From positions 1 through 36,712 of the forward strand of contig DAIDHR010000020.1 of NCBI GenBank assembly GCA_027459605.1: a stretch of 36,712 nucleotides of DNA. The letters are read 5' to 3'. Source of the DNA: Alphaproteobacteria bacterium (GTDB taxonomy: Bacteria; Pseudomonadota; Alphaproteobacteria; UBA9655). Made by a program: the position numbers and the translations under genes. Positions 25,286 to 33,129 of the stretch are shown in pieces. Positions within the stretch are counted from its first letter, which is position 1; each line of letters begins with the position of its first letter. A model generated the notes under the pieces. The model was not told the DNA's origin. It was given only the letters and a program-made list of their open reading frames with translations, and ran no database searches.

Positions 25286-27141
25286 GGTTCCGTTCCCTCC
25301 TTTGAACCATTTTGTTGAGATTCCATATAAAATTGATTTTTTAAAAAGGATTTTTGGTCGTCTGTCATTTGGTTCAGCCATTGGTCAGCATCGATATCTT
25401 TTTGGGTTTTTACAGAGCGTGCTTGAGAAGAAGATAGGCCTTTTGACTCTTTTTCCTCACCCGGTTTTGTTTCCTGATCATGGGGTTCCTTTTTCTCATT
25501 TCCATGGTTATCTGAATGTTTTTGTTCACCTTCTTGTTTTTCCTTTTCTTTTGATTCGTTGCTTATATTGTTGTTTTGTTTAGTGTTCTCCTTATTGTCC
25601 TTTTCAGACTCATTCTTATCTGAAGGACTATCATTATTTTGATCCACTTGATCTTTGGATTCTTGCTGATCTTCAGATTTTGAGTTATCTTTGTTTTGAT
25701 CGCTCTGATTGGAGCTATTGTCTTTCTTTTTTTCTTGCTCTTGCTTCTTCTTCTGCTCCAGTAACTTCTTCACTATCTCTAAATTATGTTTCGCTTTGGC
25801 ATGATCTGGGCTTTTCTCAAGAACTTTCTCATAAGCCGCAAGCGCTTGTTCTAACTTTTGTTGATTTGCAAGCGCATTCCCAAGATTATAAAGCGCATCC
25901 GTTGCTACTTCTGAACGATGGGATCTTTGGAATAATTTTTCAGCCTCGGCAAAGCGGCCAGCCTTATATTGGGCAACACCTTGGCGATAAGGATCCCTGA
26001 AATATTCTATTGCTTTCTCATAGTTTCCTTGTTCCAAAGCTTCTTTTCCAAGTTGATCCTTATTTTTAAGGTACTCTTGAAGATTAGATGCGCTACTTTG
26101 TTGGTTAGAAAAGAATAAAAGCGACAGAACAAGACAAAAAACAAACCCTCGCCGAAACCAGAAAAGAAGAATGGTTATTATGGGAAAGACAAGTAGGTAA
26201 AACCGTTCTTCCCATTGGCGAATTTTTTGCTGTGTTTTTTCTTGAGAGGTTGAGTTTTCTTTAATCTGTCGCAAAAGCCCTTGAATTTGTTGATCGGAAT
26301 AAAGGGCTTCTAGATATTGCCCTTTTCCTGCTTGGCTAAGCTCACGCAATTTATCTTTCTCTAATTTTGATAGGATTGGGGTTCCTTGTTTTTTAATGGT
26401 GTTTCCTTGTCTGTCCTGGATGGGCGAACCTTCCTCTGTTCCAACGCCCATAGCATAAATTCTTATCCCTTCTTGCCCTAGTTTATGGGCCTGGGCAATG
26501 GCGCTCTCATCTTCAAACCCTCCATCAGAAAGCACAAGAATCGACTTGTTATGCCCAGAGGAAGCACTTAACAAACGCGATGCCATCAGAAGAGCGGGAG
26601 AAAGTCTGCTTCCTTGCACATAGACGATATCTGTCCCCAAAGAGGGCAGAAGATTACGAATCATTTCCATATCATCGGTTAAGGGGGTGATCATATGAGG
26701 ATCAGCGGCAAAAATAATTAAGCTGATTTTTATTCCTTGTGCCAAATTTAAAATATCTTCAATAATTTGACGAGACCTTACTAAGCGAGATGGTTTTACA
26801 TCTTGTGCATCCATGGATTGGGAGACATCTAAAAGAATGCATAGGCTTTGATCAGGAGTAAAAGTTTCAATGTCACGATAATCCCATTGAGGTCCTGCCA
26901 GAGCAGAGATCAATAAGGTCCATAAAACCGACCATGTTAACAAAGTTTTCCAGAAAGAATTTTTCCTCTTATCATGATTGATAAGCAAGTGAGGCAAAAG
27001 ATCTTTGTCGATAAAGGTTTCAAGCCGCGAGACGTTCATGTGCTTTTGAGCAAAAAGAAGCGTAATCCCCCATACAAGAGGAATGAGAAGCAGTCCCCAA
27101 AACCAGAGTGGTGTTTCAAAATGAAAGTCATTAAGTTCCAT
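25279..27141 (-). CDS. batB: BatB/BatC-like fusion: vWA domain plus TPR repeats
   Basis: This 620-aa membrane protein has two N-terminal spans (LWFWGLLLIPLVWGITLLF and one near residue 70). A von Willebrand A domain follows, with the metal site LLDVSQSMD (MIDAS DxSxS) near residue 105. Two more hydrophobic spans lie near 318-350. TPR-like repeats follow at about 365-460 (NYEKAIEYFRDPYRQGVAQY, ALYNLGNALANQQKLEQALA), then a long low-complexity K/E/Q/N/S linker (about 465-570) and a conserved end (DADQWLNQM, QKSFLKNQFYMES). In many bacteria the vWA and TPR parts are separate batB and batC. The start overlaps batA by 11 nt. Confidence 0.92.
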   Translation of the reverse strand: MELNDFHFETPLWFWGLLLIPLVWGITLLFAQKHMNVSRLETFIDKDLLPHLLINHDKRKNSFWKTLLTWSVLWTLLISALAGPQWDYRDIETFTPDQSLCILLDVSQSMDAQDVKPSRLVRSRQIIEDILNLAQGIKISLIIFAADPHMITPLTDDMEMIRNLLPSLGTDIVYVQGSRLSPALLMASRLLSASSGHNKSILVLSDGGFEDESAIAQAHKLGQEGIRIYAMGVGTEEGSPIQDRQGNTIKKQGTPILSKLEKDKLRELSQAGKGQYLEALYSDQQIQGLLRQIKENSTSQEKTQQKIRQWEERFYLLVFPIITILLFWFRRGFVFCLVLSLLFFSNQQSSASNLQEYLKNKDQLGKEALEQGNYEKAIEYFRDPYRQGVAQYKAGRFAEAEKLFQRSHRSEVATDALYNLGNALANQQKLEQALAAYEKVLEKSPDHAKAKHNLEIVKKLLEQKKKQEQEKKKDNSSNQSDQNKDNSKSEDQQESKDQVDQNNDSPSDKNESEKDNKENTKQNNNISNESKEKEKQEGEQKHSDNHGNEKKEPHDQETKPGEEKESKGLSSSQARSVKTQKDIDADQWLNQMTDDQKSFLKNQFYMESQQNGSKEGTEPW

Positions 27142-28144
27142 AGGTCATTCTTCTATAAAGCGTGATGGCAAATAAAATGAATAAAAGAATAGCAGCGGCT
27201 CCCAATGGGTATTGGTACAAAGCTTGTCGAATGGCATATGTACGGACATCCGCTTTTGTTTTCTCAAGCTGATTAATTTTATCATAAATCGCTTTTAAGG
27301 CATTTTGATCTGTCGCTCGAAAATATTGTCCTTCCGTTAGGGAAGCAATTTCTTTCAGAAGAGATTCGTCCATGGGAACTTCAACGATGTCTATTCCTCC
27401 TTTGTCGTTGGGGTAAGGCACAGGCCCTTTTTTGCCCACACCAATGGTATAAATGCGAATTCCATATTGCTTAGCAATTTTGGCGGCTTCTAAAGGAGGA
27501 ATAGAACTTGCTGTATCCATACCATCTGTGAGAAGTATGATAACCCGTGATTCTTCCGGTCGGTTTCGCAAGCTCCTGATAGAAAGCCCAATAGCATCGC
27601 CAATTGCTGTTCCAAAACCCGCTACCCCTGAAACCGCATTATTCAGCATATGACTTATAGATAGAGCGTCCAAGGTAAGGGGGACGCGGAGAAAAGCATT
27701 CTCACCAAATAAAATGAGTCCTATGCGATCGCCTTGCCTTCCATTGACAAATTTTCCAACCACATCTTTTGTGACATCAAGACGACTGACCATTTTTTCT
27801 TTTGTTGAAAAGTCAAGGGTACGCATCGAACCGGAAATATCTACAGCCAACATTAAATCATATCCTTCGTGTTGAACTTGCGTATATTGATCCACTAATT
27901 GGGGGCGCATGACAGCAAGGACTAAGCAGAGCCAAAGTAAGCAGAGAATGGGCAGAAATAAACCGTTTGAGGGATTTCCGTTCAGTTTGGATTCTGAAAA
28001 GCACATTTGCAAACGATGTAGTGAGGGAAAGTACACTTCTGGAATTGCGTTCGTTCCTCTTTCTTTATTTGCAGGCAAAAAAAACCGCACAATGAGGGGA
28101 AGAGGAAGTAAGAGAATCAACCATGGCCAATAAAACATAAACAT
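27131..28144 (-). CDS. batA: BatA-like vWA-domain membrane protein
   Basis: This 337-aa protein has an N-terminal span (MFMFYWPWLILLLPLPLIVR), a second span (FLPILCLLWLCLVLAVM), then a vWA domain with an intact MIDAS DISGS near residue 100 and LLTDGMD for the distal site. A last span lies at the C-terminus (YPLGAAAILLFILFAITLYR). The ATG at 28144 is chosen because it overlaps the upstream stop as TGATG; the frame could start four codons earlier at 28156. BatA and BatB probably form a membrane-bound complex with MoxR-family ATPase partners, as known for related operons. Confidence 0.92.
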   Translation of the reverse strand: MFMFYWPWLILLLPLPLIVRFFLPANKERGTNAIPEVYFPSLHRLQMCFSESKLNGNPSNGLFLPILCLLWLCLVLAVMRPQLVDQYTQVQHEGYDLMLAVDISGSMRTLDFSTKEKMVSRLDVTKDVVGKFVNGRQGDRIGLILFGENAFLRVPLTLDALSISHMLNNAVSGVAGFGTAIGDAIGLSIRSLRNRPEESRVIILLTDGMDTASSIPPLEAAKIAKQYGIRIYTIGVGKKGPVPYPNDKGGIDIVEVPMDESLLKEIASLTEGQYFRATDQNALKAIYDKINQLEKTKADVRTYAIRQALYQYPLGAAAILLFILFAITLYRRMTYGT

Positions 28145-28614
28145 CACTTCACCCATTTCCTTATGGCCTTGATAAGGCCAAGAACATCTTCATTGGGAAT
28201 GCCCTTATAAGAAGGAGCGTAAGGTGCTTCTATTAAATATTTACCTTTTGTCTCCCAATCAAATTGATAAGGATCATGGTTTTTTAGCCAACGAAGCCAG
28301 GATTTTCCTTCAAGACCTGCACATTCAATGCGAGAATATTGATGGATCGCAATGCGGCGGATCAGTTCCGAGAGTTCTATAAGGGTAGGCTGAGTCTCTC
28401 CTTTCTTAGAATTTTGTTCCAGGTGAGAGAGCTGATTTAAAATACGATATTGCCAACTATTTTTAAAAGTGCACTTTCGGTAATAATAGATAACCAAACC
28501 AAGCAAACTTAGGGCTAGAAATAAAATTAGGACCCACCATCCAGGAGCAAGGGGCCACCAGTTAATAGGGTCAATTCCTTCAATGTCATAAAGCTGATCG
28601 AGGAGATTATTCAT
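28144..28614 (-). CDS. DUF4381 membrane protein of the Bat operon
   Basis: This 156-aa protein has the DUF4381 pattern: a short Pro/Trp-rich start (GIDPINWWPLAPGWWVL), one membrane span (ILFLALSLLGLVIYYYRK) and a soluble tail with LSELIRRIAIHQYSRIECAG and GKSWLRWL. DUF4381 genes lie between DUF58 and vWA genes in Bat operons, as here. It overlaps the DUF58 gene by ATGA and batA by TGATG. Function is unknown beyond membership of the complex. Confidence 0.88.
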   Translation of the reverse strand: MNNLLDQLYDIEGIDPINWWPLAPGWWVLILFLALSLLGLVIYYYRKCTFKNSWQYRILNQLSHLEQNSKKGETQPTLIELSELIRRIAIHQYSRIECAGLEGKSWLRWLKNHDPYQFDWETKGKYLIEAPYAPSYKGIPNEDVLGLIKAIRKWVK

Positions 28615-29525
28615 CTTCTCCTCATTTTGTGAATTTTTTTGAGACCCAAAAATAATTCTGAGACCACGTTGGCGTTCGTTGCTATGGGAATTATCGGAAT
28701 TTTAAGTTTACTCGCAAGTTTTTGAAGAGATTCTCGAGTCTGTTGCCATTGATCAGTATAAGCCTCCCTTCCGGCTTTATTCTCTGTATTGATATAAATC
28801 TTATTTTTACCGTCCTTAGAAAAGAAGAGAGGTCCTATGGGTGGAATAAATCTATCCGCTGGATCATCAATAGGAATTAAAACCACATCACACCGTTTCC
28901 GAAGAAGGGTCAGTTGCTTTTCTAAGGCTGGATTCATAGAACTAAAGTCACTCATTATATAAACGAGCACTCCCGTCGGTAAGGCATGACTGATATTAGT
29001 GAGCATTTCTTCCATTGGCAGAAAACTTGGGCCTTCATTAAGATCTGGATGGCATAACTTCTGAAACATTTTCCATAAGGTTTTACGAGATCGTTGAGGT
29101 TTAAAAAACTCAATTCCACTGGGCACATCACCAAAGAAACAAAATCCAAGCTTGTCATGGTTCATATACGCCTTCCATCCCAGGAGGGCCACGATTCTTG
29201 CCGCTTGGATAGATTTGAATGTGCCTCTTGTTCCAAAACGCATCGTTTCATTAACATCCAGACAAAGGATAACGCTGCGTTCCCGATCTTCTCGGAAGAT
29301 TTTTGTATGGGCTTTCCCTGTACGAGCTGTCACCCGCCAGTCAATGGCACGGATATCATCCCCTGGAGCGTATTCACGCACTTCTTCCAAGTCTAATCCC
29401 TGCCCTCGAAATGGGGAGCGAAAATTTCCCCCAGCGATGGATGATACCTTTTGGTCAGAGGAGAATAGCAATTGGGAAGCTTTGTGCTTGAGGGCAACTA
29501 ACTCGTCAAAAGAAGGATATAACAT
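28611..29525 (-). CDS. DUF58 domain protein (vWA-like) of the Bat operon
   Basis: This 304-aa protein has the DUF58 core: FRGQGLDLEEVREYAPGDDI, RAIDWRVTARTGKAHTKIF, then FREDRERSVILCLDVNETM, which begins a vWA-like fold. DVNET replaces the canonical DxSxS, so metal binding may be weakened. No membrane span is seen. It acts with MoxR ATPases in the family. It starts 9 nt after moxR, with AAGGTGAT as ribosome site, and overlaps the DUF4381 gene by 4 nt. Confidence 0.92.
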   Translation of the reverse strand: MLYPSFDELVALKHKASQLLFSSDQKVSSIAGGNFRSPFRGQGLDLEEVREYAPGDDIRAIDWRVTARTGKAHTKIFREDRERSVILCLDVNETMRFGTRGTFKSIQAARIVALLGWKAYMNHDKLGFCFFGDVPSGIEFFKPQRSRKTLWKMFQKLCHPDLNEGPSFLPMEEMLTNISHALPTGVLVYIMSDFSSMNPALEKQLTLLRKRCDVVLIPIDDPADRFIPPIGPLFFSKDGKNKIYINTENKAGREAYTDQWQQTRESLQKLASKLKIPIIPIATNANVVSELFLGLKKIHKMRRR

Positions 29526-29534
29526 AATATCACC

Positions 29535-30530
29535 TTAGGGAACGGCTACAACCTCAAGTAATCTCTTAATAATTTTTTCTCGCCCAATTCCTTCCATATC
29601 TGCTTCTGCTGAAGAAATAATACGATGCCGAAGAATAGGAAGAACTAGGGTTTGGACATGATGAGGAGTCACATATTCATCGCCCCTGAGCCAGGCAAAA
29701 GCTTTCGCACAACGAATCATCGCCAAGGTTGCTCGTGGAGATGCCCCATAGTCAATCCATTGAGCGAGCTTCTCATCATACTTTTCAGGAGAACGTGTTG
29801 CTGTTACAAGGGAGACAACATAATCTTTTAGTTTATTATTCATAGGCATTTCAGAGGCGGCTTTGCGAGCATTTAGTATTTCTTCTTGTGTCGTGATGGG
29901 GAGGAAGGGAGACGTATGCTGGCCTTCAGCAAGATCGATAATTTGACGCTCTTCTTGTGGAGTGGGGTAACCCACAACGATGTGCATCAAGAAACGATCC
30001 TGTTGTGCCTCAGGAAGGCTATAGGTTCCTTCCTGTTCAATAGGATTCTGAGTTGCAAGTACCATGTATAGATCAGGAAGCTTATAACTGTGATGACCCA
30101 CCGTAATCTGTTTTTCTTCCATGGCTTCTAGGAGGGCAGACTGAACTTTGGCGGGAGCACGATTTATTTCATCAGCTAAAACAATATGATTAAAAAGAGG
30201 ACCCTTGCGGAAAGTAAAATTACTTTTCTCGTGTACATAAATTTCCGTACCTATTAAATCAGAGGGTAATAAATCAGGTGTGAACTGGATACGGTGGAAG
30301 TCTGCTTGTATGCCTTGAGCAATAGCCTTGGCAGCTGTTGTTTTAGCAAGGCCTGGCATACCTTCGATAAGCACATGCCCATCTGCCAAAAGCGCAACCA
30401 ATAAATTTTCTATCAGATTATGTTGGCCAATAATATGGCTTTCAATCATTTTTTTTAGTTTAACAAGGTTCACTTGTTCCTTTGACTTATGACTTAAGTT
30501 GTCATCCAATTGAGCTGTTTTTGTAGCCAT
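29535..30530 (-). CDS. moxR: MoxR-family AAA+ ATPase
   Basis: This 331-aa chaperone-like ATPase leads the Bat operon. Walker A is EGMPGLAKTT and Walker B is HIVLADEINRAPAKVQSALL. Sensor 1 is MVLATQNPIEQEGTY, followed by LPEAQQDRFLMHI, all typical of MoxR. MoxR proteins are thought to help assemble or activate vWA partners, here BatA and BatB. The frame extends to a TTG at 30551, but the ATG at 30530 with GAGAGGAAG upstream is preferred. It is divergent from the heat-shock gene. Confidence 0.95.
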   Translation of the reverse strand: MATKTAQLDDNLSHKSKEQVNLVKLKKMIESHIIGQHNLIENLLVALLADGHVLIEGMPGLAKTTAAKAIAQGIQADFHRIQFTPDLLPSDLIGTEIYVHEKSNFTFRKGPLFNHIVLADEINRAPAKVQSALLEAMEEKQITVGHHSYKLPDLYMVLATQNPIEQEGTYSLPEAQQDRFLMHIVVGYPTPQEERQIIDLAEGQHTSPFLPITTQEEILNARKAASEMPMNNKLKDYVVSLVTATRSPEKYDEKLAQWIDYGASPRATLAMIRCAKAFAWLRGDEYVTPHHVQTLVLPILRHRIISSAEADMEGIGREKIIKRLLEVVAVP

Positions 30531-30630
30531 TGTCTTTTCGCTTCCTCTCAATAAATATTAATCTCCTTCACAAAACAAACTTGTTGCAAAATTTATTTGG
30601 TCATCGAATTCTGCCATTTCAAGTGGCGCA

Positions 30631-30654
30631 TTCAAAAAATGGTGAATTTTTGAA
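30631..30654. repeat. 8-bp inverted repeat overlapping the hsp20 -35 region
   Basis: TTCAAAAA (30631-30638) and TTTTTGAA (30647-30654) are perfect inverted copies with an 8-nt spacer. The right arm includes the putative -35, so a repressor bound here could block the promoter. It is not a CIRCE element. Confidence 0.4.
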
Positions 30655-30676
30655 CCGAAATTTGTAACCCCCATAT
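30649..30676 (+). promoter_or_regulatory. sigma-32 (RpoH)-like promoter of hsp20
   Basis: TTTGAA at 30649-30654 (consensus CTTGAA) and CCCCATAT at 30669-30676 (consensus CCCCATNT) are separated by 14 bp, within the 13-17 bp used by the heat-shock sigma factor. It lies 80 bp before the hsp20 ATG on the same strand. Function (heat-shock gene) and motif agree. Confidence 0.7.
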
Positions 30677-30755
30677 GTTGAAAACTACAAAATTCGTTCT
30701 TATATGAAAATATGAAGCTAAGTCTTTATAAACTTTATAAAAAAGGAGATTTAAA

Positions 30756-31199
30756 ATGAAAACACGTTTAGTTCCTGTCTCTCAACGTCACTTTGTTAGC
30801 GATCCTTTTAGCTTCTTACGGGAAGAGATAGATCGTCTTTTTGATAAAAATAATATGGTGCAAGGCATTCGGCCACAATTTGAAGTGATTGAAAACAAGG
30901 ATGGACTTAGGGTTACAGCAGAACTTCCAGGTCTTTCCCAAAACGACATAGACATTACTCTTGTTGAAGATGTCTTAACCATCAGTGGTGAAAAAAAATC
31001 GGAATCAACAACAGAAGATCACACTTACCACATTACAGAACGGCAATATGGATCCTTTTCAAGGTCTTTAAAACTGCCTTACGAACCTGACCAAGATAAC
31101 GTCAATGCCTCATTCAAAGATGGTCTTTTAACTTTAAAAATACCTCGCCCCACCACAGTGAAAGAAAATGTCCATAAGATAGCCATTCAAAACGAATAA
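30756..31199 (+). CDS. small heat-shock protein, Hsp20/alpha-crystallin family
   Basis: This 147-aa ATP-independent holdase binds unfolding proteins. A short N-terminal arm (PFSFLREEIDRLFDKN) is followed by the alpha-crystallin domain, about 38-135: GLRVTAELPGLSQNDIDITL, LTISGEKK, ERQYGSFSRSLKLP and FKDGLLTLKIPR, which contains the A/G-x-L motif. The C-terminal IXI-type motif is replaced by KIAI. The ATG at 30756 has AAAGGAG upstream. A sigma-32-like promoter and a strong terminator bracket it as a single-gene unit. Confidence 0.95.
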   Translation: MKTRLVPVSQRHFVSDPFSFLREEIDRLFDKNNMVQGIRPQFEVIENKDGLRVTAELPGLSQNDIDITLVEDVLTISGEKKSESTTEDHTYHITERQYGSFSRSLKLPYEPDQDNVNASFKDGLLTLKIPRPTTVKENVHKIAIQNE

Positions 31200-31206
31200 G
31201 CTGAAT

Positions 31207-31241
31207 AAGGAGGAGGAATAAACCCTCCTCCTTTTCTTTTT
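31207..31241 (+). terminator. strong intrinsic terminator after hsp20
   Basis: AAGGAGGAGG (31207-31216) pairs perfectly with CCTCCTCCTT (31224-31233) across a 7-nt loop, followed by a T-rich tract TTCTTTTT. It begins 8 bp after the hsp20 stop. Confidence 0.9.
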
Positions 31242-31347
31242 ATGGCTTGCTAGCTTCACATCTTACTGCAGCTTCAGCGACTCGTTGACCCAAACTATTG
31301 GCTGTTAGTCTATCTGATTCGGGAACGGCTCCAATAAAGGAAAAAAC
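31240..31347 (-). pseudogene. C-terminal fragment of an unidentified protein
   Basis: The minus strand reads open for 36 codons (VFSFIGAVPESDRLTANSLG, QRVAEAAVRCEASKP, then TAA at 31242-31240), with a stop just upstream at 31350-31348. The composition looks like real protein, perhaps a Rossmann or flavodoxin-like C-terminus, but I cannot name it. No start codon or ribosome site is present, so it would be a remnant. Confidence 0.3.
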
Positions 31348-31461
31348 TTAATTTATAACTTTCTTGAAGAAAGATTTGCAAAAAACAAAGAAAAAGCTCA
31401 TGTTGTTCTATATTATCGACCGAAATATGTTGAAATTTATACTAAAAATGATAAACGCTAA
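31318..31461 (+). pseudogene. open fragment of 47 codons, possible gene remnant
   Basis: Between stops at 31315-31317 and 31459-31461 the plus strand encodes a protein-like stretch (KGKNLIYNFLEERFAKNKEK, AHVVLYYRPKYVEIYTKNDK). There is no start codon or ribosome site. It may be the end of a gene cut by insertion or deletion near the element boundary. The family is not recognised. Confidence 0.3.
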
Positions 31462-31683
31462 AAAGTTATAAAGAATATCAGCAAATGCTTAAGTCCTCAG
31501 CTTGGCATGGGGTGTCCTCGGCAGTTGATACCAATAGCCCCACCTACCATGGGACACTCATGGGACATTTGGGGACAAAAAACGATAACTTATCTCAGCA
31601 AGTAGTAACACCAGAAGCCATACAAGTTATTGATTTTCCTTTTATAGTCTGTTAGCATTTGTTATTAGTGAAACGTTGGGACC
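31462..31683. other. right end of element 1 before the tRNA-Ser fragment
   Basis: This 222-bp non-coding stretch holds the GGGACA repeats at 31551-31577 and otherwise shows no gene. Its match to the attL side is limited to the repeat block: GGGACACTCA-(C/T)-GGGACA occurs in both. Confidence 0.6.
31551..31577. promoter_or_regulatory. GGGACA repeats at the right end (arm sites)
   Basis: GGGACA at 31551-31556, 31562-31567 and 31572-31577, spaced 11 and 10 bp, repeats the attL-side block (2863-2879) in the same orientation. It supports pairing of this end with integrase 1. Confidence 0.6.
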
Positions 31684-31743
31684 GTCTCGAAAACCGTTGT
31701 GCGTGTAAGCGTACCGTGGGTTCGAATCCCACTCCCTCCGCCA
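31684..31743 (+). repeat. tRNA-Ser 3' fragment (attR of element 1 / attL of element 2)
   Basis: These 60 bp match 2755-2814 at 58 positions, ending in CCA. The 5' half of the tRNA is missing, so this is not a functional tRNA gene. A P4-type integrase starts 167 bp downstream. Just after it, TTTGATGACGTTCATCAAA (31752-31770) is an inverted repeat with 8-bp arms; 13 bp of it recur inverted at 2901-2913 beside attL. Confidence 0.85.
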
Positions 31744-31847
31744 TTTTAATATTTGATGACGTTCATCAAAGTTCAAAAATCAAGGCATAAAAAGGAAAAA
31801 TGGCTAACTTATTGTTCAATAAGATTCTCTAAACTCCATTGACAGTC

Positions 31848-31906
31848 GGGGGTACATAGGGGTACTTTTGGGGGTATAAAATAGATAACTTTAGAAAAAT
31901 ACCCCC
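31848..31906. promoter_or_regulatory. GGGGTA repeats, likely arm sites of integrase 2
   Basis: GGGGGTA at 31848-31854, GGGGTAC at 31859-31865 and GGGGGTA at 31870-31876 are direct repeats at 10-12 bp spacing. TACCCCC at 31900-31906 is inverted and ends 3 bp before the integrase ATG. They differ from the GGGACA repeats of element 1, so each integrase seems to have its own set. The inverted site could also let the integrase repress itself. Confidence 0.6.
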
Positions 31907-31909
31907 AAT

Positions 31910-33100
31910 ATGGCACTCTCTTATATTACTATTCGCAATGCCAAACCTAAGGAAAAGCCTTACAAACTAGCCGATACTGAAGGCATGTACCTTTACATAC
32001 AGCCAAATGGCAGAAAATACTGGCGGTTTAAATATCGGTTTTCTGGAAAGGAAAAAACGCTGGCATTAGGAGTATATCCTGACGTGTCCCTTGCGGAAGC
32101 CCGTGAAAAAAGAGCTCAAGCTCGTAAGTTGTTAGCGACAAAAAATGATCCGTCCCAGGTTAAAAAAGAACAAAAACGCCAAGCAGTTATACGTGATAAA
32201 AATAATTTTGAGGCTGTTGCACGTGAATGGCACGAAAGTCGCAAATTTGGATGGACTGAACGTCACAGCCATTATGTTTTACGCCGATTAGAGGCTGATA
32301 TATTTCCCGTTATTGGTTTACGGCCACTCTTAGAGATTACCGCGCCAGAGTTACTTGCAGTCGTCCGTAACATTGAAAATCGAGGAGCGTTGGATATAGC
32401 ACACAGAGCCTTGCAAACCTGTGGGCAGATTTTTCGCTATGCTGTAGCTACAGGAAGAGCGGAGCGAGATATTTCAGGAGATTTGCGCGGAGCCCTTAAA
32501 ACAAAAAAGACAACTCACTATGCCTCTATAAAAGCCAGTGACCTTCCAGAGTTCTTGAGGAATCTTGAATCATATGATGGCCATCTACAAACGAGGCTTG
32601 CTTTACGCCTATTACTCCTAACCTTTGTCCGTACAACTGAATTAAGGGCTGCCCAGTGGGAAGAATTCAATTTTGATGCTGCGGAATGGAGGATACCTGC
32701 GGAGCGGATGAAAATGCGGGAACTCCATATTGTTCCCCTCTCTACACAAACAATTTCAGTATTAAAAGAACTCGAGACGCTAAATGGGGGACGACAGTTT
32801 GTTTTTCCCAATCAAGCCAATCCACAAAAATGTATGAGCGAGAATACTATTCTCTATGCCCTTTACCGCATGGGATACCACTCTCGGGCCACAGGACATG
32901 GCTTTCGTGCAACGGCCTCAACCATTCTCAATGAGCAAGGCTTCCGCCCTGATGTTATTGAACGCCAGCTCGCTCATGCAGAACGTAACAAGATACGCGC
33001 CAGCTATAACCATGCTGAATATCTCCCCGAGCGCCGCCAAATGATGCAGCACTGGGCTGACTACTTGGAGGAGGTTCGTGAAACAACAAGCAATCTCTAA
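31910..33100 (+). CDS. P4-type tyrosine integrase (DUF4102 arm-binding domain), element 2
   Basis: This 396-aa integrase has an N-terminal DUF4102 domain (IRNAKPKEKPYKLADTEGMY, then KYRFSGKEKTLALGVYPDVS). A central SAM-like domain follows at about 100-200, then a catalytic domain with R241 (FVRTTELRAAQWEEF), H330 and R333 (GHGFRATAST), H356 (LAHAERNK) and nucleophile Y366 (SYNHAEY). All are intact. Such enzymes insert at tRNA 3' ends. It is not closely related to integrase 1. No ribosome site is seen before the ATG at 31910; translation may be leaderless or weak. Confidence 0.95.
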   Translation: MALSYITIRNAKPKEKPYKLADTEGMYLYIQPNGRKYWRFKYRFSGKEKTLALGVYPDVSLAEAREKRAQARKLLATKNDPSQVKKEQKRQAVIRDKNNFEAVAREWHESRKFGWTERHSHYVLRRLEADIFPVIGLRPLLEITAPELLAVVRNIENRGALDIAHRALQTCGQIFRYAVATGRAERDISGDLRGALKTKKTTHYASIKASDLPEFLRNLESYDGHLQTRLALRLLLLTFVRTTELRAAQWEEFNFDAAEWRIPAERMKMRELHIVPLSTQTISVLKELETLNGGRQFVFPNQANPQKCMSENTILYALYRMGYHSRATGHGFRATASTILNEQGFRPDVIERQLAHAERNKIRASYNHAEYLPERRQMMQHWADYLEEVRETTSNL

Positions 33101-33129
33101 CTCTCAGATTAACATAACCGGAAGAAGAC

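Noticed and set aside
31684-31743. second tRNA-Ser gene
   Set aside because: The acceptor 5' strand and D arm are missing, so it is only the 3' part and serves as an att copy.
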